Source: Candidatus Limimorpha equi (GTDB taxonomy: Bacteria; Bacteroidota; Bacteroidia; Bacteroidales; F082). From it: a DNA stretch of 8,975 nucleotides. The translations under genes and the position numbers were made by a program. Every line of letters begins with the position of its first letter. Position 1 is the first letter of the stretch. Shown here piece after piece: positions 1 to 5,782 of the stretch. Location: assembly GCA_018065885.1 (NCBI GenBank), contig JAGHSL010000073.1, positions 1 to 8,975 on the forward strand, in the 5' to 3' direction. The notes beneath the pieces are model-generated. The model worked only from the letters and a program-made list of their open reading frames with translations. It did not search any database and was not told the DNA's origin.

Positions 1-1315
1 GCACCCCAAAGTGTTTGGCGGCATTTTGGGACGCACCCAGTTGGAATCCGACCAAAAGGAGATGCAGGATTACGAAATTCCAGCTTTTGACCTCGTCATT
101 GTCGACCTCTATCCTTTCGAGGAAACCGTCGCCACCACCGACGACCACAGCCGAATCATCGAAAAAATCGACATCGGCGGCATTTCGCTGATTCGCGCCG
201 GCGCAAAGAATTTCAACGATGTGGTCATCGTGCCTTCAAGAAAGTATTATGGCGAATTGATTCAACTGCTTGAAAACCAAAATGGAGAAACATCACTTGA
301 CGACCGCCGCCGCTTTGCAGCCTACGCTTTTGGCGTGAGTTCGCACTACGACAGCGCCATCTACAATTGGTTTGCCAAGGATGAAGAGAACAAGCAACTG
401 AGAGTCTGCGAAGAAGAAGGAACGCCATTGCGCTACGGTGAAAACCCGCATCAGAAAGGCACTTTCTATGGCGACATCAACGGCATGTTTGAAAAACTGC
501 ACGGCAAGGAACTGTCGTACAACAATCTGCTCGACCTTGATGCCGGTTTGAACCTCATCCGCGAATTTGATGAACCGACTTTTGCCATCCTCAAGCACAA
601 CAATCCTTGCGGAACGGCTTGCCGCTCAACTGTCAAGGAGGCCTACTTAGATGCTTTGGCCGGCGACCCGGTTTCGGCTTACGGCGGCGTGTTGGTTTGC
701 AACCGTCCAATCGATTTGGATGCTGCGCAAGACATCAATAAGCTATTCATTGAGGTCATCGTGGCTCCTGAATATGAAGAAGGTGTCCTTGATATTCTCT
801 TCTCGAAGAAAAACAGGGTCATTCTGAAACTGAAAGCCGACCAATACAAGGCTAAAGTCGTGAAGACGGCCTTGAATGGCTATCTGGTTCAGGACCGCGA
901 CCTGCACACCGAAACTGCCGACGATTTCAAGGTCATCACAACCAAGGCCCCGACCGCTACCGAAATCGAAGACATGATTTTTGCCAATAAGATTGTGAAA
1001 CACAGCCGCTCAAACGCCATTGTCCTTGCCAAGGGCAAGCAATTGTGCGCTTCGGGAATCGGCCAGACATCGCGTGTCGATGCACTGAAACAAGCCATTG
1101 AAAAGGCAAAGTCATTCAATTTTGATTTGAACGGCGCAGTTTTGGCTTCCGATGCTTTCTTCCCGTTCAAGGATTGTGTGGAACTGGCTCACGAAGCTGG
1201 CATTACGGCTATCGTTCAGCCCGGCGGTTCGGTCCGCGACCAAGAATCCATCGATTGCTGCAACGAAAACGGCATCAGCATGGTGTTTACCGGTTATCGT
1301 CACTTCCGTCATTAA
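1..1315 (+). CDS. purH: PurH, bifunctional AICAR formyltransferase / IMP cyclohydrolase (5' partial)
   Basis: Cytosolic enzyme for the last two steps of de novo purine synthesis: formylation of AICAR with 10-formyl-THF, then ring closure to IMP. The reading frame is open from the window edge (His-Pro-Lys encoded at 2-10), so the apparent GTG start at 11 is an internal Val codon. About 437 residues are present; the family is usually about 505-530, so roughly 70 N-terminal residues are missing. The cyclohydrolase (MGS-like) part shows DLVIVDLYPFEET and IDIGGISLIRAGAKN. The transformylase part shows LRYGENPHQ, LSYNNLLDLDAGL, FAILKHNNPCG (Lys-His catalytic pair, around 590-615), DPVSAYGGV, KHSRSNAIVLAKG, SGIGQTSRVDA and the C-terminal FTGYRHFRH. 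All are intact and the stop is at 1313-1315. purH next to mreBCD is a common Bacteroidetes arrangement. Identity is firm. Confidence 0.97.
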   Translation, partial: HPKVFGGILGRTQLESDQKEMQDYEIPAFDLVIVDLYPFEETVATTDDHSRIIEKIDIGGISLIRAGAKNFNDVVIVPSRKYYGELIQLLENQNGETSLDDRRRFAAYAFGVSSHYDSAIYNWFAKDEENKQLRVCEEEGTPLRYGENPHQKGTFYGDINGMFEKLHGKELSYNNLLDLDAGLNLIREFDEPTFAILKHNNPCGTACRSTVKEAYLDALAGDPVSAYGGVLVCNRPIDLDAAQDINKLFIEVIVAPEYEEGVLDILFSKKNRVILKLKADQYKAKVVKTALNGYLVQDRDLHTETADDFKVITTKAPTATEIEDMIFANKIVKHSRSNAIVLAKGKQLCASGIGQTSRVDALKQAIEKAKSFNFDLNGAVLASDAFFPFKDCVELAHEAGITAIVQPGGSVRDQESIDCCNENGISMVFTGYRHFRH

Positions 1316-1336
1316 TTATAAATGGTTTTCGATTTT

Positions 1337-1369
1337 CAGTTATCGGTTATCAGTTTACAGTTATCGGTT
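1337..1369. repeat. Short direct repeat in the purH-mreB spacer
   Basis: The 12-base word cagttatcggtt occurs exactly at 1337-1348 and again at 1358-1369, a 21-base period, with a related ttatcagttta segment between the copies. Similar low-complexity 'gttatcagtt' tracts are, to my knowledge, common intergenic filler in Bacteroidetes. No coding or regulatory role is evident. Confidence 0.7.
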
Positions 1370-1373
1370 GTCC

Positions 1374-1451
1374 AAAAGTCAAAAATGAGATTCCTGCCTT
1401 CGCAGGAATGACGGCCTCGAAAAAAGGCCGTCAAAGAGTCTAAAAGTCAAA
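1374..1451. repeat. REP-like element: two tandem hairpins flanked by 10-bp direct repeats
   Basis: Two perfect 8-bp stems sit one base apart or less. The first pairs attcctgc (1390-1397) with gcaggaat (1402-1409) around a cttc loop. The second pairs gacggcct (1410-1417) with aggccgtc (1425-1432) around a 7-base A-rich loop. The 10-base word aaaagtcaaa lies on both sides, at 1374-1383 and 1442-1451. The first stem resembles dispersed 'ATTCC(T/C)GC...GC(A/G)GGAAT' palindromes seen in many bacterial genomes. No T-run follows the second stem on the plus strand, so it is not a standard intrinsic terminator for purH, though it could protect mRNA 3' ends. Whether it is mobile or REP-like is inferred from structure only. 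Confidence 0.6.
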
Positions 1452-1499
1452 TATTAAATTTTGAATCTTTAAATCATTGAATAATAAATAATTGATAAA

Positions 1500-2522
1500 A
1501 TGGGAGCTTTTTCATTCCTAAATAAAGAAATTGCTATCGACTTGGGTACGGCCAACACGATCATTATCTATAACGATAAGGTTGTGGTTGACGAACCTTC
1601 CATCGTAGCCTTGCAACGTGACACGAAAAAAATCATAGCCGTTGGCAAACGCGCTATGATGATGCATGGAAAGACACACGAAAACATCAAGACCATTCGT
1701 CCGCTTCGTGACGGCGTTATCGCTGATTTTCAGGCCGCTGAATACATGATGCGCGAAATGATCAAGATGATTAATTTCAAGAATACGCTGTTTCCGCCTT
1801 CGCTGAAAATGGTCATCTGCATTCCTTCGGGCATTACCGAAGTGGAGGAACGCGCCGTTAAGGATTCGGCTGAACAGGCTGGCGCCAAGGATGTCCGTCT
1901 GATTCATGAACCTATGGCAGCTGCCATCGGTATCGGCATCGATGTGCTTGAACCTGCCGGCAACATGATTGTTGACATAGGTGGTGGTACTTCCGAAATT
2001 GCCGTCATCGCTTTGGGCGGTATTGTCAACAACAAGTCAATCCGTATTGCAGGTGATGACTTTACGGCTGATATTGAGGAATATATGCGTAAGCAGCACA
2101 ACATTATCGTTGGTGAACGCTCGGCTGAGCGCATCAAGATTGAAGTCGGTGCAGCCGTTCCGCAATTGGACAATCCGCCAGAGGATTACGCCGTTCAGGG
2201 CCGCGATATGCTGACAGGTATTCCTAAGGAAATCAAGGTCAACTATTCGGAAATCGCCCATTGCCTTGACAAGAGCATCATGAAGATTGAAACCGCTGTT
2301 CTGAATGCTTTGGAACAAACTCCGCCTGAACTTTCGGCTGATATTTACCGCACGGGCATTTATCTGACAGGTGGCGGTGCTTTGCTCCGTGGTTTGGATC
2401 AGCGTCTCAATGCCAAGACAAAACTGCCTATCCACGTTGCCGAAGACCCGCTTCGCGCCGTGGCTCGCGGTACGGGCATCGCTTTGAAGAACTTCGACCG
2501 CTTTACATTCCTTATTAAATAA
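1500..2522 (+). CDS. mreB: MreB, rod shape-determining actin homologue
   Basis: Bacterial actin that polymerises on the inner membrane and directs lateral cell-wall synthesis through MreC/MreD and the elongasome. The length of 340 aa is normal. Visible features are an N-terminal hydrophobic MGAFSF start typical of membrane-binding MreB, phosphate-1 motif IDLGTANT (13-20), the HEP glutamate (E137) expected for ATP hydrolysis, phosphate-2 motif VDIGGGTSE (158-166), AGDDFTADIEEY (184-195, interprotofilament region), adenosine motif YLTGGGALLRGL (288-299) and the C-terminal EDPLRAVARGTGIAL. The ATG at 1500 is preceded by an A/T-rich stretch without a Shine-Dalgarno site, as usual in this phylum. 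mreC follows after 3 bases. A near-consensus promoter-like taaattttg lies at 1455-1463, but it has one extra base and no clear upstream TTTG, so the promoter is unassigned. Confidence 0.97.
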   Translation: MGAFSFLNKEIAIDLGTANTIIIYNDKVVVDEPSIVALQRDTKKIIAVGKRAMMMHGKTHENIKTIRPLRDGVIADFQAAEYMMREMIKMINFKNTLFPPSLKMVICIPSGITEVEERAVKDSAEQAGAKDVRLIHEPMAAAIGIGIDVLEPAGNMIVDIGGGTSEIAVIALGGIVNNKSIRIAGDDFTADIEEYMRKQHNIIVGERSAERIKIEVGAAVPQLDNPPEDYAVQGRDMLTGIPKEIKVNYSEIAHCLDKSIMKIETAVLNALEQTPPELSADIYRTGIYLTGGGALLRGLDQRLNAKTKLPIHVAEDPLRAVARGTGIALKNFDRFTFLIK

Positions 2523-2525
2523 GGT

Positions 2526-3338
2526 ATGTGGAATCTGATTCGGTTCATACAGAAAAATCACTTCGTCATTCTTTTCATAGTTCTCGAAGTGATTTGTATT
2601 TTGATGCTTTCCCGAAGTCAGAACTATCACAAACAGGCCGTGATGAACACGACCAACAATGTGGTGGGGAAGATTTACGAATGGGGCAGCGATGTGGGTA
2701 ACTATTTCCGTCTGAAAAAGACCAACGAGCAACTTGCCGAGGAAAACGCCCTGCTTCGCCAGCAGTTGTCAATTGCTGTCGACACGGCGCAAAGCACTCA
2801 TATAGTGAATGAGCGCGACACGCTTTATGAATACATTCCGGCCCAAGTGGTGAACAACAGCATCAATCAGGCGAAGAACTACATCATCATCAACAAAGGT
2901 GAAAACGATGGCATTATGCCCGACATGTGTGTGGTTTCGCCCGATGGCATCGTGGGTGTGGTTTTGGATGTGAGTTCGCATTACGCCACCATCCTTAGCC
3001 TGTTGCACAGCAATTCGAGTGTCGGCGTGAGTTTCAAGAAAAACCAAGAACTGGCCACCTTGAAATGGACGACCAGCAACTACCGTTACGGCATGGTTGA
3101 AGACATTGCCACGCACCTTGTGTTTGAGCAGGGCGACACCGTTTTGACGGGTCCGAATTCCGAGATTTTCCCGAAAGACCTGATGGTGGGAACCGTTGAA
3201 GAATTGTATCAGTCGCCGAGTGGCGACCTGAACCGCGCAAAAATCAAGTTCTCGACGAACTTCGCCACTTTGCGCCATGTGTATGTCATTAGGAACCTGT
3301 ATGCCACGGAGCTAGACTCACTCAGAGCAAAATTCTAA
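2526..3338 (+). CDS. mreC: MreC, rod shape-determining scaffold protein
   Basis: Inner-membrane protein with a large periplasmic domain; in known systems it links MreB filaments to PBP2/RodA and activates lateral peptidoglycan synthesis. Of 270 aa, residues about 12-28 form one transmembrane helix. Residues about 61-83 (around KKTNEQLAEENALLRQQL) form the coiled coil used for dimerisation, and about 100-260 form the paired beta-barrel core. The core shows the family pattern NYIIINKGENDGI, MCVVSPDGIVGVV, DTVLTGPNSEIFPKDLMVGTV and a closing FATLRHVYVI. The ATG start is 3 bases after the mreB stop and mreD begins 5 bases downstream, so the three genes are almost certainly one transcript. Confidence 0.95.
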   Translation: MWNLIRFIQKNHFVILFIVLEVICILMLSRSQNYHKQAVMNTTNNVVGKIYEWGSDVGNYFRLKKTNEQLAEENALLRQQLSIAVDTAQSTHIVNERDTLYEYIPAQVVNNSINQAKNYIIINKGENDGIMPDMCVVSPDGIVGVVLDVSSHYATILSLLHSNSSVGVSFKKNQELATLKWTTSNYRYGMVEDIATHLVFEQGDTVLTGPNSEIFPKDLMVGTVEELYQSPSGDLNRAKIKFSTNFATLRHVYVIRNLYATELDSLRAKF

Positions 3339-3343
3339 GCGCT

Positions 3344-3859
3344 ATGAACAGAACGATAATAAATATCATACGATTTGTGGCATTGGTGCTGTTTCAAGTG
3401 CTGATTGTCAATCATATCCGTTTGGGCGGCTATGTGCATCCTTACGTTTATGTCTTGTTTGTCATGCTTTTGCCCATCAATATGCCGAAATGGCAACTAC
3501 TGTTTTGCGGTTTCGGCATCGGGCTGGCTGTCGACCTGTTTTCGGGCACGCTCGGACTTCATGCCGGTGCCACCACGCTGATGGCGTTTTGCCGTCCGGG
3601 CATCATAAAATTCGTTTCCGGGCGTCAGAAATTTGAGAGCATTCAGGAACCTAATTTGAGTCAGTTAGGACTTGTGTGGTTCATCAGATATTCCGTTTGC
3701 ATGGTGCTGGTACATCATTTCGCGCTTTTCGTGCTCGAATCGTTCAGTTTCAGGCTGATGGGTCAAGTGCTGCTACGCATTTTGCTCAGCGCACCTGTGA
3801 CGATTTTCCTGATAATCATGATTTTATATTTGTTTAATTCGAGTAAGAAAAGAGAGTGA
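3344..3859 (+). CDS. mreD: MreD, rod shape-determining membrane protein
   Basis: Polytopic inner-membrane partner of MreC. The 171 aa match the usual MreD length. About five to six hydrophobic segments are visible (roughly residues 7-23, 31-46, 51-67, 71-90, 108-132 and 141-165), ending in a short basic tail (SSKKRE). The conserved GLAVDLFSGTLGLHA segment (about 60-74), with an Asp in a membrane segment followed by Gly and His-Ala, is typical of Bacteroidetes MreD. It starts 5 bases after mreC. It is the last gene of the operon here: the next gene is convergent and only 24 bases away, with no mrdA or rodA. Assignment rests on context plus topology and motif; MreD sequences diverge strongly in general. 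Confidence 0.9.
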   Translation: MNRTIINIIRFVALVLFQVLIVNHIRLGGYVHPYVYVLFVMLLPINMPKWQLLFCGFGIGLAVDLFSGTLGLHAGATTLMAFCRPGIIKFVSGRQKFESIQEPNLSQLGLVWFIRYSVCMVLVHHFALFVLESFSFRLMGQVLLRILLSAPVTIFLIIMILYLFNSSKKRE

Positions 3860-3883
3860 GATAAATCAAGATAAACGGTAAGT

Positions 3884-4576
3884 TCACAATAATTCCGGCA
3901 ATTCAGCCAGACTCTTAATCCTTGCCATGCGCGGATGCTCGAAGTCTTCGGTCACTTCGTGCTGCCACATCACTTCAAAAGGAACGTGAACGGCAAAAGC
4001 CCCGATTTCCAATGCTGGCCTGATGTCTGATTTCAGCGAATTGCCCACCATGAGCAGTTCTTTCGGATTGATGTTCAGGTCTTTGCATAAATCCAAATAT
4101 TGCTTTTCCTTTTTGTCGGACACAATGACGACCTTTTCAAAATAAAGCAGCAAGCCTGAGCGTTGCAGCTTGTGTTCCTGGGTCAGAAGTTCGCCTTTGG
4201 TGAATAGCACCATGCGGAATTTGCCTTTCAGCGCCGACAAACCTTCTTCAACGCCCGCCAAAGGCGTGGCTTTCAGGTGCAGCAGCGACCTGCCTAAATT
4301 GAGCACTTGCAGAATTTCATCGGCGGCGGCCTTGCCTTTCGATACCTTTATGGCATTCTCGACCAGTGAAAGCGTAAACGCCATGGCACCGTAACCGTAA
4401 TCTTCCATATTGGCCATTTCGGTGGCAAAAAGGCTTTTCGAGACTTCATCGGCAGGAGCATACTTTTCAAGTACACGGCACATGTCTTTCTCAACTTGCT
4501 GAAAATAAGACTCATTATCCCACAAAGTGTCATCGGCATCGAAAGCTATGACTTTGATATTTTTGAATATGTTCAT
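3884..4576 (-). CDS. HAD-superfamily phosphohydrolase
   Basis: Cytosolic haloacid-dehalogenase-type hydrolase of 230 aa, probably a small-molecule phosphatase; the substrate cannot be read from sequence. Motif I is FDADDTLWDN, with nucleophile D13 and acid/base D15. An alpha-helical cap (about 20-100) follows. Motif II is VLFTKGE (T126), motif III is the Lys cluster SDKKEKQ (about 153-159), and motif IV is MVGNSLKSDIRPALEIGA with D184. All catalytic positions are present. The short C1-type cap resembles the YjjG/phosphoglycolate-phosphatase group. The gene lies 12 bases downstream of the deaminase gene, so co-transcription is likely. If it dephosphorylates a nucleotide, the pair would fit purine salvage, but that is inference from context. 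Confidence 0.9.
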   Translation of the reverse strand: MNIFKNIKVIAFDADDTLWDNESYFQQVEKDMCRVLEKYAPADEVSKSLFATEMANMEDYGYGAMAFTLSLVENAIKVSKGKAAADEILQVLNLGRSLLHLKATPLAGVEEGLSALKGKFRMVLFTKGELLTQEHKLQRSGLLLYFEKVVIVSDKKEKQYLDLCKDLNINPKELLMVGNSLKSDIRPALEIGAFAVHVPFEVMWQHEVTEDFEHPRMARIKSLAELPELL

Positions 4577-4588
4577 TTCTGATTTTGT

Positions 4589-5056
4589 TTAATACAATTC
4601 ATGTTGCATCGATGAATACTGCGCAAAAAGTTCTAGGCAGGCTTCACGGTCGAGTTCCTCCATAAAATGGGTGAGTTTGTCTCTGCCGCTGAAAATCTGG
4701 TCGAATTTGTCGTCGCGGAAGCCAATCATGCCGTTGTCTTCGATGGTGCAGCCGTAATAAATATGGTCGATGTTGGCCCACATACAGGCGCAAAGGCACA
4801 TGTGGCAAGGCTCGCCGGTGGTGTACAAAGTACAGCCCGTCAGGTCGAAAGTGCCCAAAACGGCGGCGGCGTGGCGGATGGCATCAATTTCGCCGTGGCA
4901 GGTCGGGTCGTTGTTTTTCAAAACTTTATTATGTCCTCGGCCAATGACCTCGCCGTCTTTGACGATGACGGTGCCGAAAGGCCCTCCGTGGCCTTCGTTG
5001 ATGCCCAAAAGGGCTTCGTCGATGGCCATTTGCATGTATTTGTCTGTCGCTTGCAT
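4589..5056 (-). CDS. Zinc nucleobase/nucleoside deaminase, guanine-deaminase-like (CDA fold)
   Basis: Cytidine-deaminase-fold enzyme of 155 aa. The zinc site is visible as H54-G-E56 (in PTCHGEIDAIR) and P83-C84-H-M-C87, so His54, Cys84 and Cys87 bind zinc and Glu56 is the proton shuttle. N-terminal GGPFGTVIVKDGEVIGRGHN is the standard beta-strand with the nucleobase-binding Asn. The length, the GFRDDKF segment (112-118) and a C-terminal tail ending in Tyr (ELY) resemble Bacillus subtilis-type guanine deaminase, whose C-terminal tail closes the active site of a swapped dimer. It lacks the usual look of TadA. Likely reaction: guanine to xanthine plus ammonia; another purine or pyrimidine substrate is possible. 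It starts 4 bases after the upstream lipoprotein gene and is followed after 12 bases by the HAD phosphatase gene. Confidence 0.88.
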   Translation of the reverse strand: MQATDKYMQMAIDEALLGINEGHGGPFGTVIVKDGEVIGRGHNKVLKNNDPTCHGEIDAIRHAAAVLGTFDLTGCTLYTTGEPCHMCLCACMWANIDHIYYGCTIEDNGMIGFRDDKFDQIFSGRDKLTHFMEELDREACLELFAQYSSMQHELY

Positions 5057-5060
5057 AAAA

Positions 5061-5696
5061 TCAGAATGATTTGATGGCTCTAACGTAATGCTGATAGGTC
5101 TTTAAGGAGTCGCATAATGCCATTTCGCCATGATTTTCTTGTTCTGAAAAAGCATATTTTGCGCTGATTTCCGTACTTGACCAATAGGTTTTGTTTTTCA
5201 AAGTCGGATAGCCCAAGGATGTAAGTGTCTGATTGACTTTTTCTTGGTTGAGTATCAGGTTTCTTAACTCATTTTTTGCAGGCAGATACCATTGTTTTGA
5301 CTGAATCTGTCCGTTGGTGTAGTTTGAGTTTTTGTTTACCGTCCAAGCCACAGCAGGGAAATTCTCTTTCCAATTCGGTTTTGTAACAATGGCATTGGCG
5401 TTATTCCAGCCGTCTGAAGCATTGGTTGCATAAGTGTTTGTCGACAATTGACTTTCGACACACCAAGCAAGACGTGCCTCATCAAGCGAGACTATCAGGC
5501 CGTGAGCACCGCCTGAATTAGTCTGAAAAACAATGCCTTGGTTTTTGTAACATTCTCCAATACTGTAAGTCGGAACATCGTTCCCGCTTTGATTGTTGTC
5601 ATCATTGTTTTCGTTATTGCTGTTGTTAGTGTTGTCCTTGTGGCAGGACGAGAAGGCCATCATAATGGCGCAAAGTAAAAACATGTATTTTTTCAT
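5061..5696 (-). CDS. Lipoprotein with DUF1566-like domain
   Basis: Predicted envelope lipoprotein of 211 aa with unknown function. Residues 1-17 form a short signal peptide ending in FSS, with Cys18 as the likely lipidation site. An Asn/Asp/Ser-rich flexible linker follows (about 21-40), then a globular domain. The pattern GIVFQTNSGGAHGLIVSL, QWYLPAKNELRNL, TYWSSTE and closing HYVRAIKSF matches the layout of DUF1566 (Lcl C-terminal-like) domains common in Bacteroidetes surface lipoproteins. The mature part has three further Cys (49, 79, 195). It is the first gene of a three-gene leftward unit (4 bases to the deaminase). No functional tie between a surface lipoprotein and the two cytosolic enzymes is evident, so the grouping may be positional. 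An exact promoter box lies 18 bases upstream. Confidence 0.85.
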   Translation of the reverse strand: MKKYMFLLCAIMMAFSSCHKDNTNNSNNENNDDNNQSGNDVPTYSIGECYKNQGIVFQTNSGGAHGLIVSLDEARLAWCVESQLSTNTYATNASDGWNNANAIVTKPNWKENFPAVAWTVNKNSNYTNGQIQSKQWYLPAKNELRNLILNQEKVNQTLTSLGYPTLKNKTYWSSTEISAKYAFSEQENHGEMALCDSLKTYQHYVRAIKSF

Positions 5697-5713
5697 CGTT
5701 GATAAATTTTCGT

Positions 5714-5721
5714 CAAAATTA
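5714..5721 (-). promoter_or_regulatory. Bacteroidetes -7 promoter box for the lipoprotein-deaminase-HAD unit
   Basis: Read on the minus strand this is TAATTTTG, an exact match to the Bacteroidetes sigma-ABfr -7 consensus TAnnTTTG. It ends 17 bases before the ATG at 5696, giving a leader of roughly 10-15 nt. I see no good TTTG at the expected -33 spacing, so the call rests on the -7 box and its position. Confidence 0.55.
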
Positions 5722-5728
5722 CTAAAAT

Positions 5729-5762
5729 TCTGACATTCCTATCATTCAGATTCTTATTTTTG
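5729..5762 (+). promoter_or_regulatory. Bacteroidetes promoter for the GH89 gene (-33-like and -7 boxes)
   Basis: TATTTTTG at 5755-5762 matches TAnnTTTG exactly. A TCTG at 5729-5732 is a 3-of-4 match to the -33 TTTG with a 22-base spacer, slightly long against the usual 19-21. The box ends 20 bases before the ATG at 5783. The GTG at 5762-5764 begins on the last base of this box and would be too close to the transcription start to serve as an initiation codon. Confidence 0.6.
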
Positions 5763-5782
5763 TGCATCAAAAAAATTTCGCT

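Noticed and set aside
1390..1432. Twin hairpins as a purH intrinsic terminator
   Set aside because: No T-run follows either stem on the plus strand, so it does not meet the standard pattern; annotated as a REP-like repeat instead.
1455..1463. taaattttg as the mreB promoter -7 box
   Set aside because: It has one extra base against TAnnTTTG and there is no TTTG at the expected upstream spacing.
2037..2732. 231-codon minus-strand open frame across mreB and mreC
   Set aside because: It spans two firmly identified genes and their junction on the other strand and resembles no known family; a shadow of codon bias.
4667..5074. Long plus-strand open frame opposite the deaminase gene
   Set aside because: It is an antisense shadow of a gene with clear zinc-deaminase motifs, and its translation shows no recognisable domain.
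5581..5640. Low-complexity repeat in the lipoprotein gene as a possible microsatellite
   Set aside because: It simply encodes the Asn/Asp/Ser-rich linker after the lipidated Cys, a common feature of Bacteroidetes lipoproteins.
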